Assembly (NCBI GenBank): GCA_034717695.1
Contig: JAYELS010000071.1
Span: forward strand, 25,449 to 89,448
Source: NAT127 sp034717695
GTDB lineage: Bacteria > Pseudomonadota > Gammaproteobacteria > Pseudomonadales > Porticoccaceae
Reading direction: 5' to 3'
DNA length: 64,000 bases
Made by a program: the position numbers and the translations under genes. Below, in pieces: positions 24,586 through 33,364 of the stretch (positions are counted from its first letter, which is position 1; each line of letters starts with the position of its first letter). Below the pieces are notes generated by a model, which made no database searches, was not told where the DNA came from, and saw nothing but the letters and a program-made list of their open reading frames with translations.

Positions 24586-25338
24586 TCAGGGCAGGGGCAT
24601 TTCCCTGTGCAGCACCACCGCCCTGTCGGACTTCTTGCGCAGGCGGATATTGAGCATCTCCACCACCACCGAAAACGCCATGGCGAAGTAGATGTAGCCC
24701 TTGGGCACATGGACTTCGAACCCTTCCACCATCAGGGTCACCCCCACCAGGATCAGGAACGACAGCGCCAGCATCTTGATGGTGGGGTGGCGGTCGACGA
24801 ACTCGCCGATGGACCTGGCGGCGAACAGCATCACCAGCACCGCCAGGATGATGGCGATGGCCATGATGGAGATCTCGCTGACAAGGCCCACCGCGGTGAT
24901 CACCGAGTCCAGCGAGAAGACGATATCGAGCACCGCGATCTGCACCAGGATCATGCCGAAGCTGGCGGCGGCAACCGCCGGCCCGGTGGCGACAGCGTCG
25001 CTGCCCTCCAGGCTGTTGTGGATCTCGTGGGTGGCCTTGAACAGCAGGAACAGGCCGCCGCCGATGAGAATGATGTCGCGCCCGGAGATTTCATGGTCGA
25101 GGACGCTGAACAGGGTGTCGGTGAGGCCCATCACCCAGGCGATGCTGGCCAGCAGCAACAGCCGGGTGGCCATGGCAAGGCCGAGGCCGAGGTTGCGGGC
25201 CACATTGCGCTGGTGTTCCGGCAGGCGGCCCACCAGGATGGAGATGAAGATGATGTTGTCGATGCCGAGGACGATTTCCAGGGCGGCGAGGGTGGCGAGA
25301 GCCATCCAGGCCTCGGGGCTGGCGAGCCATTCGAACAT
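24586..25338 (-). CDS. TerC family membrane protein
   Basis: A 250-residue protein with about seven membrane helices. It has the two TerC hallmark repeats with buried acids, LEIVLGIDNIIFISILVGRLP near the start and LDIVFSLDSVITAVGL in the middle. TerC-like proteins are tied to tellurite resistance and, in several bacteria, to manganese export; the short form without C-terminal CBS domains is seen here. The Mn-riboswitch-controlled GDT1 gene elsewhere in the window gives a possible shared theme, but no direct link. Confidence 0.9.
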   Translation of the reverse strand: MFEWLASPEAWMALATLAALEIVLGIDNIIFISILVGRLPEHQRNVARNLGLGLAMATRLLLLASIAWVMGLTDTLFSVLDHEISGRDIILIGGGLFLLFKATHEIHNSLEGSDAVATGPAVAAASFGMILVQIAVLDIVFSLDSVITAVGLVSEISIMAIAIILAVLVMLFAARSIGEFVDRHPTIKMLALSFLILVGVTLMVEGFEVHVPKGYIYFAMAFSVVVEMLNIRLRKKSDRAVVLHREMPLP

Positions 25339-25380
25339 ACAGGGTTCCGTGGGGTTGTTGGGTGAGAGGGCGAGGGCTTT

Positions 25381-26100
25381 TCAGTCGGCGAGATAGTACT
25401 CCACCGTGGAGACCACCCGCACGTTCTTGATGTGGGGATTGTTGCTGTCCCGGTCGCTGATGGTGAACTGGCCCTGGGTGGCGGACCGGATCTTGCCGAG
25501 GCGGCTGTTGGAATCGGCGGCGAATTTCTCCGCCACCTCCCGGGCCTTGGTGGTGGCCTCCTCGATCATCGCCGGCTTGACGTCGTTGAGGCGGGTGAAG
25601 AGGTACTCGGTGCGGGCCTGATAGTCGTTGCCGGTGAACACGATGCCGGCCTTGCCCAACTCACCGAGGGCGTTCATCAGCGGGCGAATCGCCTCGACCC
25701 GGGGGGAGTACACCGTCACCGCCTGGGTGGCGGTGTAGCGGAATTCGCCGACGGCGCCGCTGTTGTAGGCCTGGGCCGACTTGTCGACGATGGCGGGGGG
25801 CGACAGGCTGATCTCCCCGGGCTCCACGCCCCGCTCCTGTAAAAAGGCGCGGATGCGGGCGCTGTTGTCGTCGAGGCGGGTGTAGAGGGCCTCGAGATCG
25901 TTGCCGGCCTCGGTGAACTGCAGCGGCCAGATCACCACGTCCGCCGGGTACTCCCGCTCGGCGAGGCCCTTGACGGTGACCACCCGCTCCAGCTGGCGGA
26001 AGTCGAGGGCGGCCTTGCCGAGCAGATAGCCGAGGGCGGCGAGCCCGGCGAGGATGAACAGCCCGAGGACCAGGGCGCTGGCGCTGCGTTGCTCCTGCAT
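25381..26100 (-). CDS. SIMPL domain (DUF541) protein
   Basis: A 239-residue protein with an N-terminal membrane helix (SALVLGLFILAGLAALGYLLG) and a periplasmic SIMPL domain (VVTVKGLAEREYPADVVIWPLQF, LQERGVEPGEISLSPP, ARTEYLFTRLNDVKPAMIEEATTKARE, STVEYYLAD). The ATG at 26100 is chosen over the longer open frame because only this part matches the family. SIMPL proteins are linked to oxidative stress and outer-membrane maintenance with no firm activity known. GGGAAA upstream may act as ribosome site. Confidence 0.85.
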   Translation of the reverse strand: MQEQRSASALVLGLFILAGLAALGYLLGKAALDFRQLERVVTVKGLAEREYPADVVIWPLQFTEAGNDLEALYTRLDDNSARIRAFLQERGVEPGEISLSPPAIVDKSAQAYNSGAVGEFRYTATQAVTVYSPRVEAIRPLMNALGELGKAGIVFTGNDYQARTEYLFTRLNDVKPAMIEEATTKAREVAEKFAADSNSRLGKIRSATQGQFTISDRDSNNPHIKNVRVVSTVEYYLAD

Positions 26101-26183
26101 GGTGATTTCCCGGTGGCGGTGGATGAGCCCTGAGTGTAAGCGGATACGGGGGATTTGCCAGCCGGGGAGCTGCCCGACCGGGT

Positions 26184-27221
26184 CTACTCGCCGATCCCCA
26201 GCCGGGTGTTGGCGGCGTTGAGGGTCGGGGTGCCGGCGAAACCGAGCACCAGGGAGGCGAGGTCCTCCCAGGGGTCGCTCCGGCGCATGCCCTTGATGGC
26301 CCGGTCGATGGCCGCCCCCTGGCGCAACAGCAGGCGCAGATGGGGCAGTTTCATGCGCCGCAGGGCGCTCTTCACCAGGGGCTGGCGCTTGTCCCAGACC
26401 CCGTGCTTGCGCAGGGCGCCGTCGCCGTGCTCGCCGCTCTCCTGCACCGCGATCAGGGTGCGCAGCTCCCGGGCCAGGGCCCAGAGGATGACGATGGCGT
26501 CGGTGCCGTCCTCCCGGAGGCCCCGGAGGTTGCGGGCGGCCCCCTGGGGGTCGCCCTCGAGGATCTTGTCCACCAGGGTGAACACGCTGTAGCGGGCGCT
26601 GTCCGCCACCACCGTGGACATGGTGTCGGCATCGATCTCCCCCTCGGGGGCGAGCAGCTTGAGCTTCTCGATTTCCTGCACCGCCGCCAGCAGGTTGCCC
26701 TCCACCCGGTCGGCGAGGATGTCGATGGCGGCGCGGTTGGCGCGGATGCCCGCCTGCTTGAGGCGCTGACCGATCCAGCCGGGCATCTGCTTGGCCTCCA
26801 CCGGCCACACCTGGATGATCCCCCCGGTGTCGTCGAGGGCCTTGGCCCATTTGCTCTTCAGGGCGTTGCCGTCGAGCTTGGGGGTGATCACCAGCAAGAG
26901 GTTGTCGGGGCTCGGCCTTGCGCAGTATTCCTGCAGGGCGGCGGAGCCCTTGTCGCCGGGCTTGCCGGTGGCGATGCGCACCTCGAGCACCTTGCGGGCC
27001 GCGAACAGGGACAGGGCGTTGGCTTCGGACAGCAGTCGCTGCCAGTCAAAGTTGGCATCGGCATGGAACAGTTCCCGCTCGTCGAAGCCGTTGGCCCGGG
27101 CCGCGGCGCGGATGGCGTCGGCGGCCTCCTGGGCGAGCAGGGGTTCGTCGCCGCAGATCAGGTAGCAGGGGGCGAGGCCGCCCGCCAGGTGCTGGGGGAG
27201 TTGCTCAGGGCGCAGCCGCAC
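26184..27221 (-). CDS. holA: DNA polymerase III subunit delta
   Basis: A 345-residue clamp-loader delta subunit. It opens with MRLRPEQLPQHLAGGLAPCYLICGDEPLLAQEAADAIR, the typical start of HolA, and has the LSLFAARKVLEVRI segment. Delta opens the beta clamp as part of the clamp loader. The start codon is GTG with AAGGAT upstream, inside the 3' end of lptE (17-base overlap), so the two are coupled as is usual in gammaproteobacteria. Confidence 0.95.
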   Translation of the reverse strand: MRLRPEQLPQHLAGGLAPCYLICGDEPLLAQEAADAIRAAARANGFDERELFHADANFDWQRLLSEANALSLFAARKVLEVRIATGKPGDKGSAALQEYCARPSPDNLLLVITPKLDGNALKSKWAKALDDTGGIIQVWPVEAKQMPGWIGQRLKQAGIRANRAAIDILADRVEGNLLAAVQEIEKLKLLAPEGEIDADTMSTVVADSARYSVFTLVDKILEGDPQGAARNLRGLREDGTDAIVILWALARELRTLIAVQESGEHGDGALRKHGVWDKRQPLVKSALRRMKLPHLRLLLRQGAAIDRAIKGMRRSDPWEDLASLVLGFAGTPTLNAANTRLGIGE

Positions 27222-27726
27222 CGTCGAGATCCTTGATCTGGCGGAAGCGGTTGAGGATCTGGTTGACCAGGTCGCGGCGCATCTCGGCGCGGATCAGCTG
27301 TTCCTCGTCCTGGGTGGCGAGGACGTTGTTCTCGTCGTACTCGAACACCCGCTCCACCACCACCGTGGCGCGGGGCAGGAGGGTGTCGCCGTCGCGGTTG
27401 AGGATGAGGAATTCCACCTCTTCCCGCAGTTCCTGTTCCGACACCCGGGCGTTGGCGTTGACGGTGGCGGTGCGCACACCGCGGCGCTCGGCGAGGATCA
27501 TCAGCGCGTAGGGGGATTCGCTGGCGTTCGCGGGCACCTTCACGTCGGCCGCCCGCAGTGTGCGTGTCAGTTCGGTGACCAGGGGGCTGTGGGGGTCCCG
27601 GGCGCTGATGTGCAGGCTGTCGAGGCCCTCGGGGATCAGTTCCGCGCCCCGCAGCTGCCAGCCGCAGCCGCCGGCCAGGGCGGTCATCAGCAGGGCGACG
27701 AGGAGGGCGGTGGTGGGTCGTTTCAT
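27205..27726 (-). CDS. lptE: LPS-assembly lipoprotein LptE
   Basis: A 173-residue outer-membrane lipoprotein. After a signal peptide the lipobox ALAGGC gives a lipidated Cys near residue 19, then CGWQLRGAELIPEGLDSLHI matches the LptE opening. LptE plugs the LptD barrel and guides LPS to the surface. The ATG at 27726 is chosen because it places the signal peptide correctly. It lies between leuS and holA in the conserved order. Confidence 0.93.
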   Translation of the reverse strand: MKRPTTALLVALLMTALAGGCGWQLRGAELIPEGLDSLHISARDPHSPLVTELTRTLRAADVKVPANASESPYALMILAERRGVRTATVNANARVSEQELREEVEFLILNRDGDTLLPRATVVVERVFEYDENNVLATQDEEQLIRAEMRRDLVNQILNRFRQIKDLDGAAAP

Positions 27727-27748
27727 GGTCGGGTTCCGGGGTTTTTGA

Positions 27749-27839
27749 GTTTCACGTAACACGTAACAGGTTGCACGTATACCCGCCTAGGCCGGGTGCC
27801 ACTGTGAACACGTGAAACGTGTTACGTGAAACGTGCAAC
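27749..27839. repeat. Intergenic inverted-repeat module D (CACGT type)
   Basis: The left arm 27749-27778 repeats CACGTAAC-like units; the right arm 27808-27839 repeats the complement ACGTGAAACGTG / GTTACGTG. The arms surround a 29-base spacer. The module directly follows the leuS stop codon at 27840-27842 on the minus strand and ends about 20 bases before the lptE start. The sequence differs from modules A-C but the design and placement are the same. Confidence 0.75.
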
Positions 27840-30311
27840 TCAATTGGCGACGATATTCACCAACTTGCCTGGCACCAGGATGATCTTGCGTACCGTGGCG
27901 CCGGCGGTGAATTTCACCACGTTGGGCTCCGCCAGGGCCAGGGCCTCGATGTCGTCGCGGCTGGCATCCACCGCCACGTCGAGCTGGGCGCGCACCTTGC
28001 CGTTGACCTGCACCGCGAGGGTGATGCTGTCCCGGGCCAGGGCGGATTCGTCCACCGCCGGCCAGGGAGCGTCGATCACCGCGCCGGGGTGGCCGAGCTC
28101 GCGCCACAGGCGGTGGCAGATGTGGGGCACCATGGGGGCGAGCAGCAGCACGGCGGACTCCAGGGCCTCCCGCTCCACGGCGAGGGCCTGGGGCGAATCG
28201 TCATCGAGGCGGCCCACCTCGTTCAACAGTTCCATCACCGCGGCGATGGCGGTGTTGAAGGTCTGGCGCACGCCGCAGTCGTTGCTCACCTTGGCGATGG
28301 TCTCGTGGGTCTTGCGGCGCAGGTCGCGGAGCTGGCCCCGCAGGTCGGCGGGGTCGAGCGCGCCGGGCTGGCCCTTGGCGAGGTGGGTGGCCACCGCCCG
28401 CCACAGCTTGCGCAGGAAGCGGTGGGCCCCGGCGACGCCCTCGTCGGACCACTCCAGGGACTGCTCCGGGGGCGCGGCGAACATGGTGAACAGGCGCACG
28501 GTGTCGGCGCCGTACTGGTCGATCAGGGATTGCGGGTCGACGGTGTTGCCCTTGGACTTCGACATCTTGGCGCCGTCCTTCAGCACCATGCCCTGGCACA
28601 GCAGGCGGGTGAAGGGCTCATCCGAGGACACCAGGCCCTCGTCCCGCATCAGCTTGTGGAAGAAACGGGCGTAGAGCAGGTGGAGGATGGCGTGCTCGAT
28701 GCCCCCCACGTACTGGTCCACCGGCAGCCAGTAGTCGGCGGCGGCCTTGTCGAGCATGCCGTCGGCAAAGTCGGGACAGGTGAAGCGGGCGTAGTACCAG
28801 GAGGACTCCATGAAGGTGTCGAAGGTGTCGGTCTCCCGCTCCAGGGCCTCGCCGTTCAGTTCGTCCCGGCGCCATTCCGGGTCCGCCTTGATGGGGGAGT
28901 GGACGCCGTCCATGTGCACGTCCTCGGGCAGCAGCACCGGCAGCTTGTGGGCGGGGACGGGAATCTCGGTGCCGTCGCGGCGGTAGAGCATGGGGATGGG
29001 GGCGCCCCAGTAGCGCTGGCGCGAGACGCCCCAGTCGCGGAGGCGGAAGTTGGTGGTGACCCTGCCCTTGCCCTTGGCGATCAGGGCGTTGGCGATGGCG
29101 TCGAAGGCGGCGTCAAAGGGCAGGCCGTCCCACTCGGTGAAAGCGGCGCCGGAATTGACCAGCACGCCCTTGTCGACAAAGGCTTCCCGGTCGAGATCGC
29201 AGGGCTCGCCGCCGGCGGGGGCCACCACCTGGACGATGGGCAGGCCGTACTGGCGGGCAAACTCCCAATCCCGCTGGTCGTGGCCCGGCACCGCCATCAC
29301 CGCCCCGGTACCGTAGTCCATCAGCACGTAGTTGCCCACCCACACCGGCACCTTCTCCCCGGTGAGGGGATGGATGGCGTCGATGCCGAGGGCCATGCCC
29401 TTCTTGTCCATGGTGGCCATGTTGGCCTCGTTCACCGCCTGCTTCTTGCAGTCGGCGATGAAAGCTTGCAAGGCAGGGTTGGATGCCGCCAGGGCGAGGC
29501 TCAGGGGATGCTCGGCGGCGAGGGTGACGTAGGTGACCCCCATCAGGGTGTCAGGCCTGGTGGTGTAGACGTCGAAGCTGGCGATGTCCCCCACCGGCGC
29601 CGCCAGGTCGAAGGTCATCTCCACCCCGCGGCTCTTGCCGATCCAGTTGCGCTGCATGGTGCGCACCTGCTCGGGCCAGCCGGGGAGCTTGTCCAGGTCG
29701 TCGAGCAGCTCCTCGGCGTAGGCGGTGATGCGGATGAACCACTGGGGTATTTCCTTTCTCTCCACCTGGGTGTCGCAGCGCCAGCAGCAGCCGTTGATCA
29801 CCTGCTCGTTGGCGAGCACCGTCTGGTCGTTGGGGCACCAGTTCACCGCGCTGGTTTTCTTGTACACCAGGCCCTTTTCGTACAGGCGGGTGAAGAACCA
29901 TTGCTCCCATTGGTAGTAGCCGGGCTGGCAGGTGGCCAGCTCCCGGCTCCAGTCGTAGCCGAAGCCGAGGGTCTTCAGCTGGCCCTTCATGTAGTCGATG
30001 TTGCTGTAGGTCCAGGGGGCCGGCGCGGTGTTGTTGTTGATGGCGGCGTTCTCGGCGGGCAGGCCGAAGGCGTCCCAACCCATGGGTTGCAGCACGTTCT
30101 TGCCCAGCATGCGCTGGTAGCGACTGATCACGTCGGTGATGGTGTAGTTGCGCACATGGCCCATGTGCAGCTTGCCGCTGGGGTAGGGGAACATGGCGAG
30201 GCAGTAGTATTTTTCCCGGCTCGGGTCGACGCTCACCTTGAAGGACTGGTGATCGTTCCAAAACTGCTGCGCGTCCCGTTCGATGGCGTCGGGATGGTAG
30301 TGCTCTTCCAT
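27840..30311 (-). CDS. leuS: Leucyl-tRNA synthetase
   Basis: An 823-residue class I synthetase. The HIGH-type motif is in FPYPSGKLHMGHVRNY and the KMSKS loop is in DGAKMSKSKGNTVDP; the CP1 editing domain lies between them. The start MEEHYHPDAIERDAQQFW at 30311 is the conserved beginning; the extra 40 open codons upstream carry no homology. It sits between lnt and lptE, separated from each by an inverted-repeat module. Confidence 0.98.
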   Translation of the reverse strand: MEEHYHPDAIERDAQQFWNDHQSFKVSVDPSREKYYCLAMFPYPSGKLHMGHVRNYTITDVISRYQRMLGKNVLQPMGWDAFGLPAENAAINNNTAPAPWTYSNIDYMKGQLKTLGFGYDWSRELATCQPGYYQWEQWFFTRLYEKGLVYKKTSAVNWCPNDQTVLANEQVINGCCWRCDTQVERKEIPQWFIRITAYAEELLDDLDKLPGWPEQVRTMQRNWIGKSRGVEMTFDLAAPVGDIASFDVYTTRPDTLMGVTYVTLAAEHPLSLALAASNPALQAFIADCKKQAVNEANMATMDKKGMALGIDAIHPLTGEKVPVWVGNYVLMDYGTGAVMAVPGHDQRDWEFARQYGLPIVQVVAPAGGEPCDLDREAFVDKGVLVNSGAAFTEWDGLPFDAAFDAIANALIAKGKGRVTTNFRLRDWGVSRQRYWGAPIPMLYRRDGTEIPVPAHKLPVLLPEDVHMDGVHSPIKADPEWRRDELNGEALERETDTFDTFMESSWYYARFTCPDFADGMLDKAAADYWLPVDQYVGGIEHAILHLLYARFFHKLMRDEGLVSSDEPFTRLLCQGMVLKDGAKMSKSKGNTVDPQSLIDQYGADTVRLFTMFAAPPEQSLEWSDEGVAGAHRFLRKLWRAVATHLAKGQPGALDPADLRGQLRDLRRKTHETIAKVSNDCGVRQTFNTAIAAVMELLNEVGRLDDDSPQALAVEREALESAVLLLAPMVPHICHRLWRELGHPGAVIDAPWPAVDESALARDSITLAVQVNGKVRAQLDVAVDASRDDIEALALAEPNVVKFTAGATVRKIILVPGKLVNIVAN

Positions 30312-30378
30312 TGTCTGGGCTTTTCGGGGGGGTGATCGAAGCGGGGCATTATAGGGGAAAGTGGGGGTGTTGGCAGGT

Positions 30379-30519
30379 GTCTGACGCTTGGCGCCCGACG
30401 TCCGGCGCCAATAAAGGGCACTTCGCTTCACCCGTTTGGCATCGGGACACCGGTTTGAGCGCCGCTGCCAAAGGTTGGCACACCCAAAAGCGTCAGACGT
30501 CAGGCGTCGGACGTCCGGC
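30379..30519. repeat. Intergenic inverted-repeat module B (GTCTGAC type), overlapping the lnt 3' end
   Basis: The left arm 30379-30409 (GTCTGACGC then GACGTCCGGCG) and right arm 30489-30519 (AGCGTCAGACGTCAGGCGTC then GGACGTCCGGC) surround a 79-base spacer. The right arm contains the lnt stop codon (30493-30495) and encodes its last eight or so residues. It is the second member of the family seen at 20973-21133 and 51752-51826. Confidence 0.75.
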
Positions 30520-32025
30520 TATCAGTCCCGTCCGCCCAAGCCGCAACCCCACTGCCACCATCAGCAAGCACAGCACCACCACCGGCCAGGACCCGAAGCG
30601 GGTGAAGGGGGTGGTGCCACTGTGGGGGGTGACTTCCCCCTCCAGCACTGCCCGCTGGAATTGCGGCAGGCTGGCCCGCACCTGGCCCCGGCTGTCGATG
30701 ATGGCGGTGATGCCGTCGTTGGTGGCGCGCAGTACCGGCTTGCCGTTTTCGAGGGCGCGAAGGCGCGCCATCTCGAAGTGCTGGTGGGGGCCGATGGAGC
30801 TGCCGAACCAGGTGTCGTTGCTCACCGTGAGGAGGATGTCGGCGTCGGCGGTGGTCCGCGCCACCAGGTCCTGGTAGACGATCTCGTAGCAGATGGCGGT
30901 GGCGATGTGCAGCTTGCCGGCCCGGAGCAGGGGTTGCCCCTCGGCGCCGCCGCTGAAGGTGGACATGGGCAGGTCGAAGAAGCGGATGGTGCCCCGCAGC
31001 CAGCGCTCCAGGGGCACGTATTCGCCGAAGGGCACCAGGTGGCGCTTGTCGTATTGGCCGGACCCGTCGCCGAGGGCGATCACCGAGTTGTAGTAGCGGT
31101 TGCCCGCCTGGGTGGGAATGCCGGTGATCAGGGTGCTGCCGGCCTCCCGCGCCCGCTCGTCCATCCAGGCCAGGTAGTGGTCGACCCGGTGCCTGACCTC
31201 GGGTATGGCGGATTCCGGCCAGATCACCAGGGGGTTGTCCCACAGGGTTTCCGACTCGCGGCGGTACAGGTCGAGGATCTGGAAGAGGGCGCCCTGATCC
31301 CACTTCTGGGCCAGGGGCAGCGCCGGCTGCAGCAGGGCGACCCGCACCGGCGCCTCCGCCGGGGTGGTCCAGCGCTTGTCGTCGAGGGTCGCGCCCCACA
31401 GCCAGGGCAGGGCGGCGCACAGCAGCCCGGCGATTACCCCGGGGGCGCGGTCCCGCAGCTGGCCGAGCTGGGCCAGGGCCGCGCCGCTGAAGGCCGCCAT
31501 CCAGCCGAGGGCGAGCACGCCGCCGAGGGGTGCCCAGCCGGCGAGCCAGCCGTCGATCTGGCTGTTGCCCAGGTACAGCCAGGGGAAGCCGGTGAGAAAC
31601 CAGCCCCGGAACCACTCCGCCAGCACCCACAGGGAGGGGAACACGAACACCGCCGCCAGGGGCTGGCGCCGCGCCACCCGGCCGTAGAGGCTGAAGGGCA
31701 CCGCCAGGCACAGGGCGAGGAGCAGGATGAACAGGCCGGTGAGCAGTGCCGCCAGGGGCACCGGCGCCTCGCCGTAGACATGGATGCTGACGTAGACCCA
31801 GGAGGCGCCAACCCCGAACTGGCCGAGGCCGAAGGCCAGGGTGCGGACGAAAACCTCCCGGGGGCCGCCGTCCCGGAGCAGGGCGCAGAGCAGCGCCATG
31901 GAGAGGATGCCGAGGCTGCTCCAGCCGAAGGGGGCGAGGGCGAGGGGGAAGAGGGCGCCCGCCGCCAGCGCCAGCAGGCGCGGCCCGAGGGGGCTGGCGA
32001 GCAGGGCGCGGGGCGACTCAATCAC
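30493..32025 (-). CDS. lnt: Apolipoprotein N-acyltransferase
   Basis: A 510-residue inner-membrane enzyme that adds the third acyl chain to lipoproteins. Six or more N-terminal membrane helices precede a nitrilase-like periplasmic domain with the triad in VIWPESAIPE (Glu), YDKRHLVPFGEYVPLE (Lys) and IATAICYEIVYQ (Cys). A GTG start overlaps the corC stop by 8 bases. The final residues (AGRPTPDV) and the stop codon fall inside a GTCTGAC-type repeat, so the native C-terminus may have been rewritten by that element. Confidence 0.96.
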   Translation of the reverse strand: MIESPRALLASPLGPRLLALAAGALFPLALAPFGWSSLGILSMALLCALLRDGGPREVFVRTLAFGLGQFGVGASWVYVSIHVYGEAPVPLAALLTGLFILLLALCLAVPFSLYGRVARRQPLAAVFVFPSLWVLAEWFRGWFLTGFPWLYLGNSQIDGWLAGWAPLGGVLALGWMAAFSGAALAQLGQLRDRAPGVIAGLLCAALPWLWGATLDDKRWTTPAEAPVRVALLQPALPLAQKWDQGALFQILDLYRRESETLWDNPLVIWPESAIPEVRHRVDHYLAWMDERAREAGSTLITGIPTQAGNRYYNSVIALGDGSGQYDKRHLVPFGEYVPLERWLRGTIRFFDLPMSTFSGGAEGQPLLRAGKLHIATAICYEIVYQDLVARTTADADILLTVSNDTWFGSSIGPHQHFEMARLRALENGKPVLRATNDGITAIIDSRGQVRASLPQFQRAVLEGEVTPHSGTTPFTRFGSWPVVVLCLLMVAVGLRLGRTGLIAGRPTPDV

Positions 32026-32863
32026 TGTCGGCGGGGCTCACCTGCACTTCCAGCTGGCGGATCTGGCGCTTGTCGCCGTCCACCACGGTGAAGGTCAGAT
32101 TGTCGATGGCGATGCTCTCCCCCACCTTGGGGAACTGGCCAAAGGCCTGCAGCAGGATGCCGCCGATGGTGTCGAACTCCTCCTCGCTGAGGCCGCTGTT
32201 GAAGAACTCGTTGAAGTCCTCCACCGGGGTCAGGGCCGCCACCAGGAAGCGGTTGTCCTCCAGCTCGCGGATCATGTCCTGCTCGGCGTCGTCGGTCTCG
32301 TCCTCGATGTCGCCGACGATTTCCTCCAGGACGTCCTCGATGGTGACGAGGCCGGCGATGCCGCCGTACTCATCCACCACCACCGCCATGTGGTAGCGCT
32401 TTTCGCGGAACTCCCGCAGCAGCACGTTGAGGCGCTTGCTCTCGGGGATGATGTTGGCGGGGCGCACGAAGTCGCACAGGTTGAAGGCCAGGTCCCCCTT
32501 GCAGGCCACCTGGAGCAGGTCCTTGGCGAGGAGGATGCCCTTGATGTCGTCGGTGGAGTCGCCGGTGACCGGGAAGCGGGAGTGGTTGGACTCGGTGGCG
32601 ATGGCCAGCACCTCGTCGAGGCTGGCCTCCTGGCGGATCATCACCATCTGCGAGCGGGGCACCATGATCTCCCGCACCTGCTGGTCGGCCACGTGGAGGG
32701 CGCCCTCCATGATCTCCAGGGCATCGCGGTCGATGATCTTGTTGTTGTGGGCCACCCGGAGGATCTCGATGACGTCCTCGGCGGTCTTGGGTTCGAAGGA
32801 GAACGCCTGGGTAAGGCGTTCCAGCCAGGATTTGTCCTGACTCTGCTGCTCTTCCTCGCTCAT
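32018..32863 (-). CDS. corC: CorC/HlyC family transporter-associated protein
   Basis: A 281-residue cytosolic protein with two CBS repeats (residues about 65-185: VPRSQMVMIRQEASLDEVLAIA, then PANIIPESKRLNVLLREFREKR with VVDEYGGIAGLVTIEDVLEEIVG) and a C-terminal CorC_HlyC domain. It lacks the membrane DUF21 part. It is linked to Mg/Co efflux in enteric bacteria. It is the usual neighbour of ybeY and lnt, and overlaps lnt. Confidence 0.95.
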   Translation of the reverse strand: MSEEEQQSQDKSWLERLTQAFSFEPKTAEDVIEILRVAHNNKIIDRDALEIMEGALHVADQQVREIMVPRSQMVMIRQEASLDEVLAIATESNHSRFPVTGDSTDDIKGILLAKDLLQVACKGDLAFNLCDFVRPANIIPESKRLNVLLREFREKRYHMAVVVDEYGGIAGLVTIEDVLEEIVGDIEDETDDAEQDMIRELEDNRFLVAALTPVEDFNEFFNSGLSEEEFDTIGGILLQAFGQFPKVGESIAIDNLTFTVVDGDKRQIRQLEVQVSPADSD

Positions 32864-32866
32864 GGT

Positions 32867-33364
32867 TTACTCTCGGGTTGCTCCGGGGCCGCTGCCCTGG
32901 GCAGACGGGTCAGGGGTTTCGTAGGGGGGTGGGAAGCCGAGGCCGGCGAGGATGCGGGTTTCCAGCGCTTCCATCTCGCTGGCCTCGGTGTCGTCGATGT
33001 GGTCGTAGCCGAGCAGGTGCAGGGTGCCGTGCACCAGCATGTGGGCCCAGTGGGCGTCGAGGCTCTTGTCCTGCTCCCCCGCTTCCCGGGCCACCACCGG
33101 GGCGCAGATCACCAGATCGCCGAGCAGGGGGATGTCCACCGCCTCCGGCAGGTCGGCGGGGAAGGACAGCACGTTGGTGGGCCCCTCCTTGTGGCGGTAG
33201 TGGCTGTTGAGGGCCGCGCTCTCGGCCTCGGCGACGATGCGCACCGCCAGTTCCGCCTCGTCCCGCGCGCCGGCGAGGGCGGCCTCCACCCAGCGGCGCA
33301 TGGCCGAGGGGTCGGGCACCTCGTCACTGCCCGAGGCGTTGTCGATATCCACGGTAACGGTCAT
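32867..33364 (-). CDS. ybeY: Endoribonuclease YbeY
   Basis: A 165-residue rRNA-maturation factor with the zinc motif HGTLHLLGYDH near residue 120 and the conserved RxKxGPTNVLSFP-type segment (HKEGPTNVLSFPADLP). It processes 16S rRNA 3' ends and takes part in ribosome quality control. The ATG overlaps the phoH stop (ATGA). A Pro/Gly-rich tail extends past the core domain. Confidence 0.96.
   Translation of the reverse strand: MTVTVDIDNASGSDEVPDPSAMRRWVEAALAGARDEAELAVRIVAEAESAALNSHYRHKEGPTNVLSFPADLPEAVDIPLLGDLVICAPVVAREAGEQDKSLDAHWAHMLVHGTLHLLGYDHIDDTEASEMEALETRILAGLGFPPPYETPDPSAQGSGPGATRE

Noticed and set aside
27819..30335. Long plus-strand open frame opposite leuS
   Set aside because: Shadow of leuS, which has both synthetase motifs. 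No ribosome site or domain.
20973..30519. CRISPR array as an explanation for the GTCTGAC-type repeats
   Set aside because: The repeats are very short, adjacent without regular spacers, and arranged as two complementary arms; no cas genes are present.
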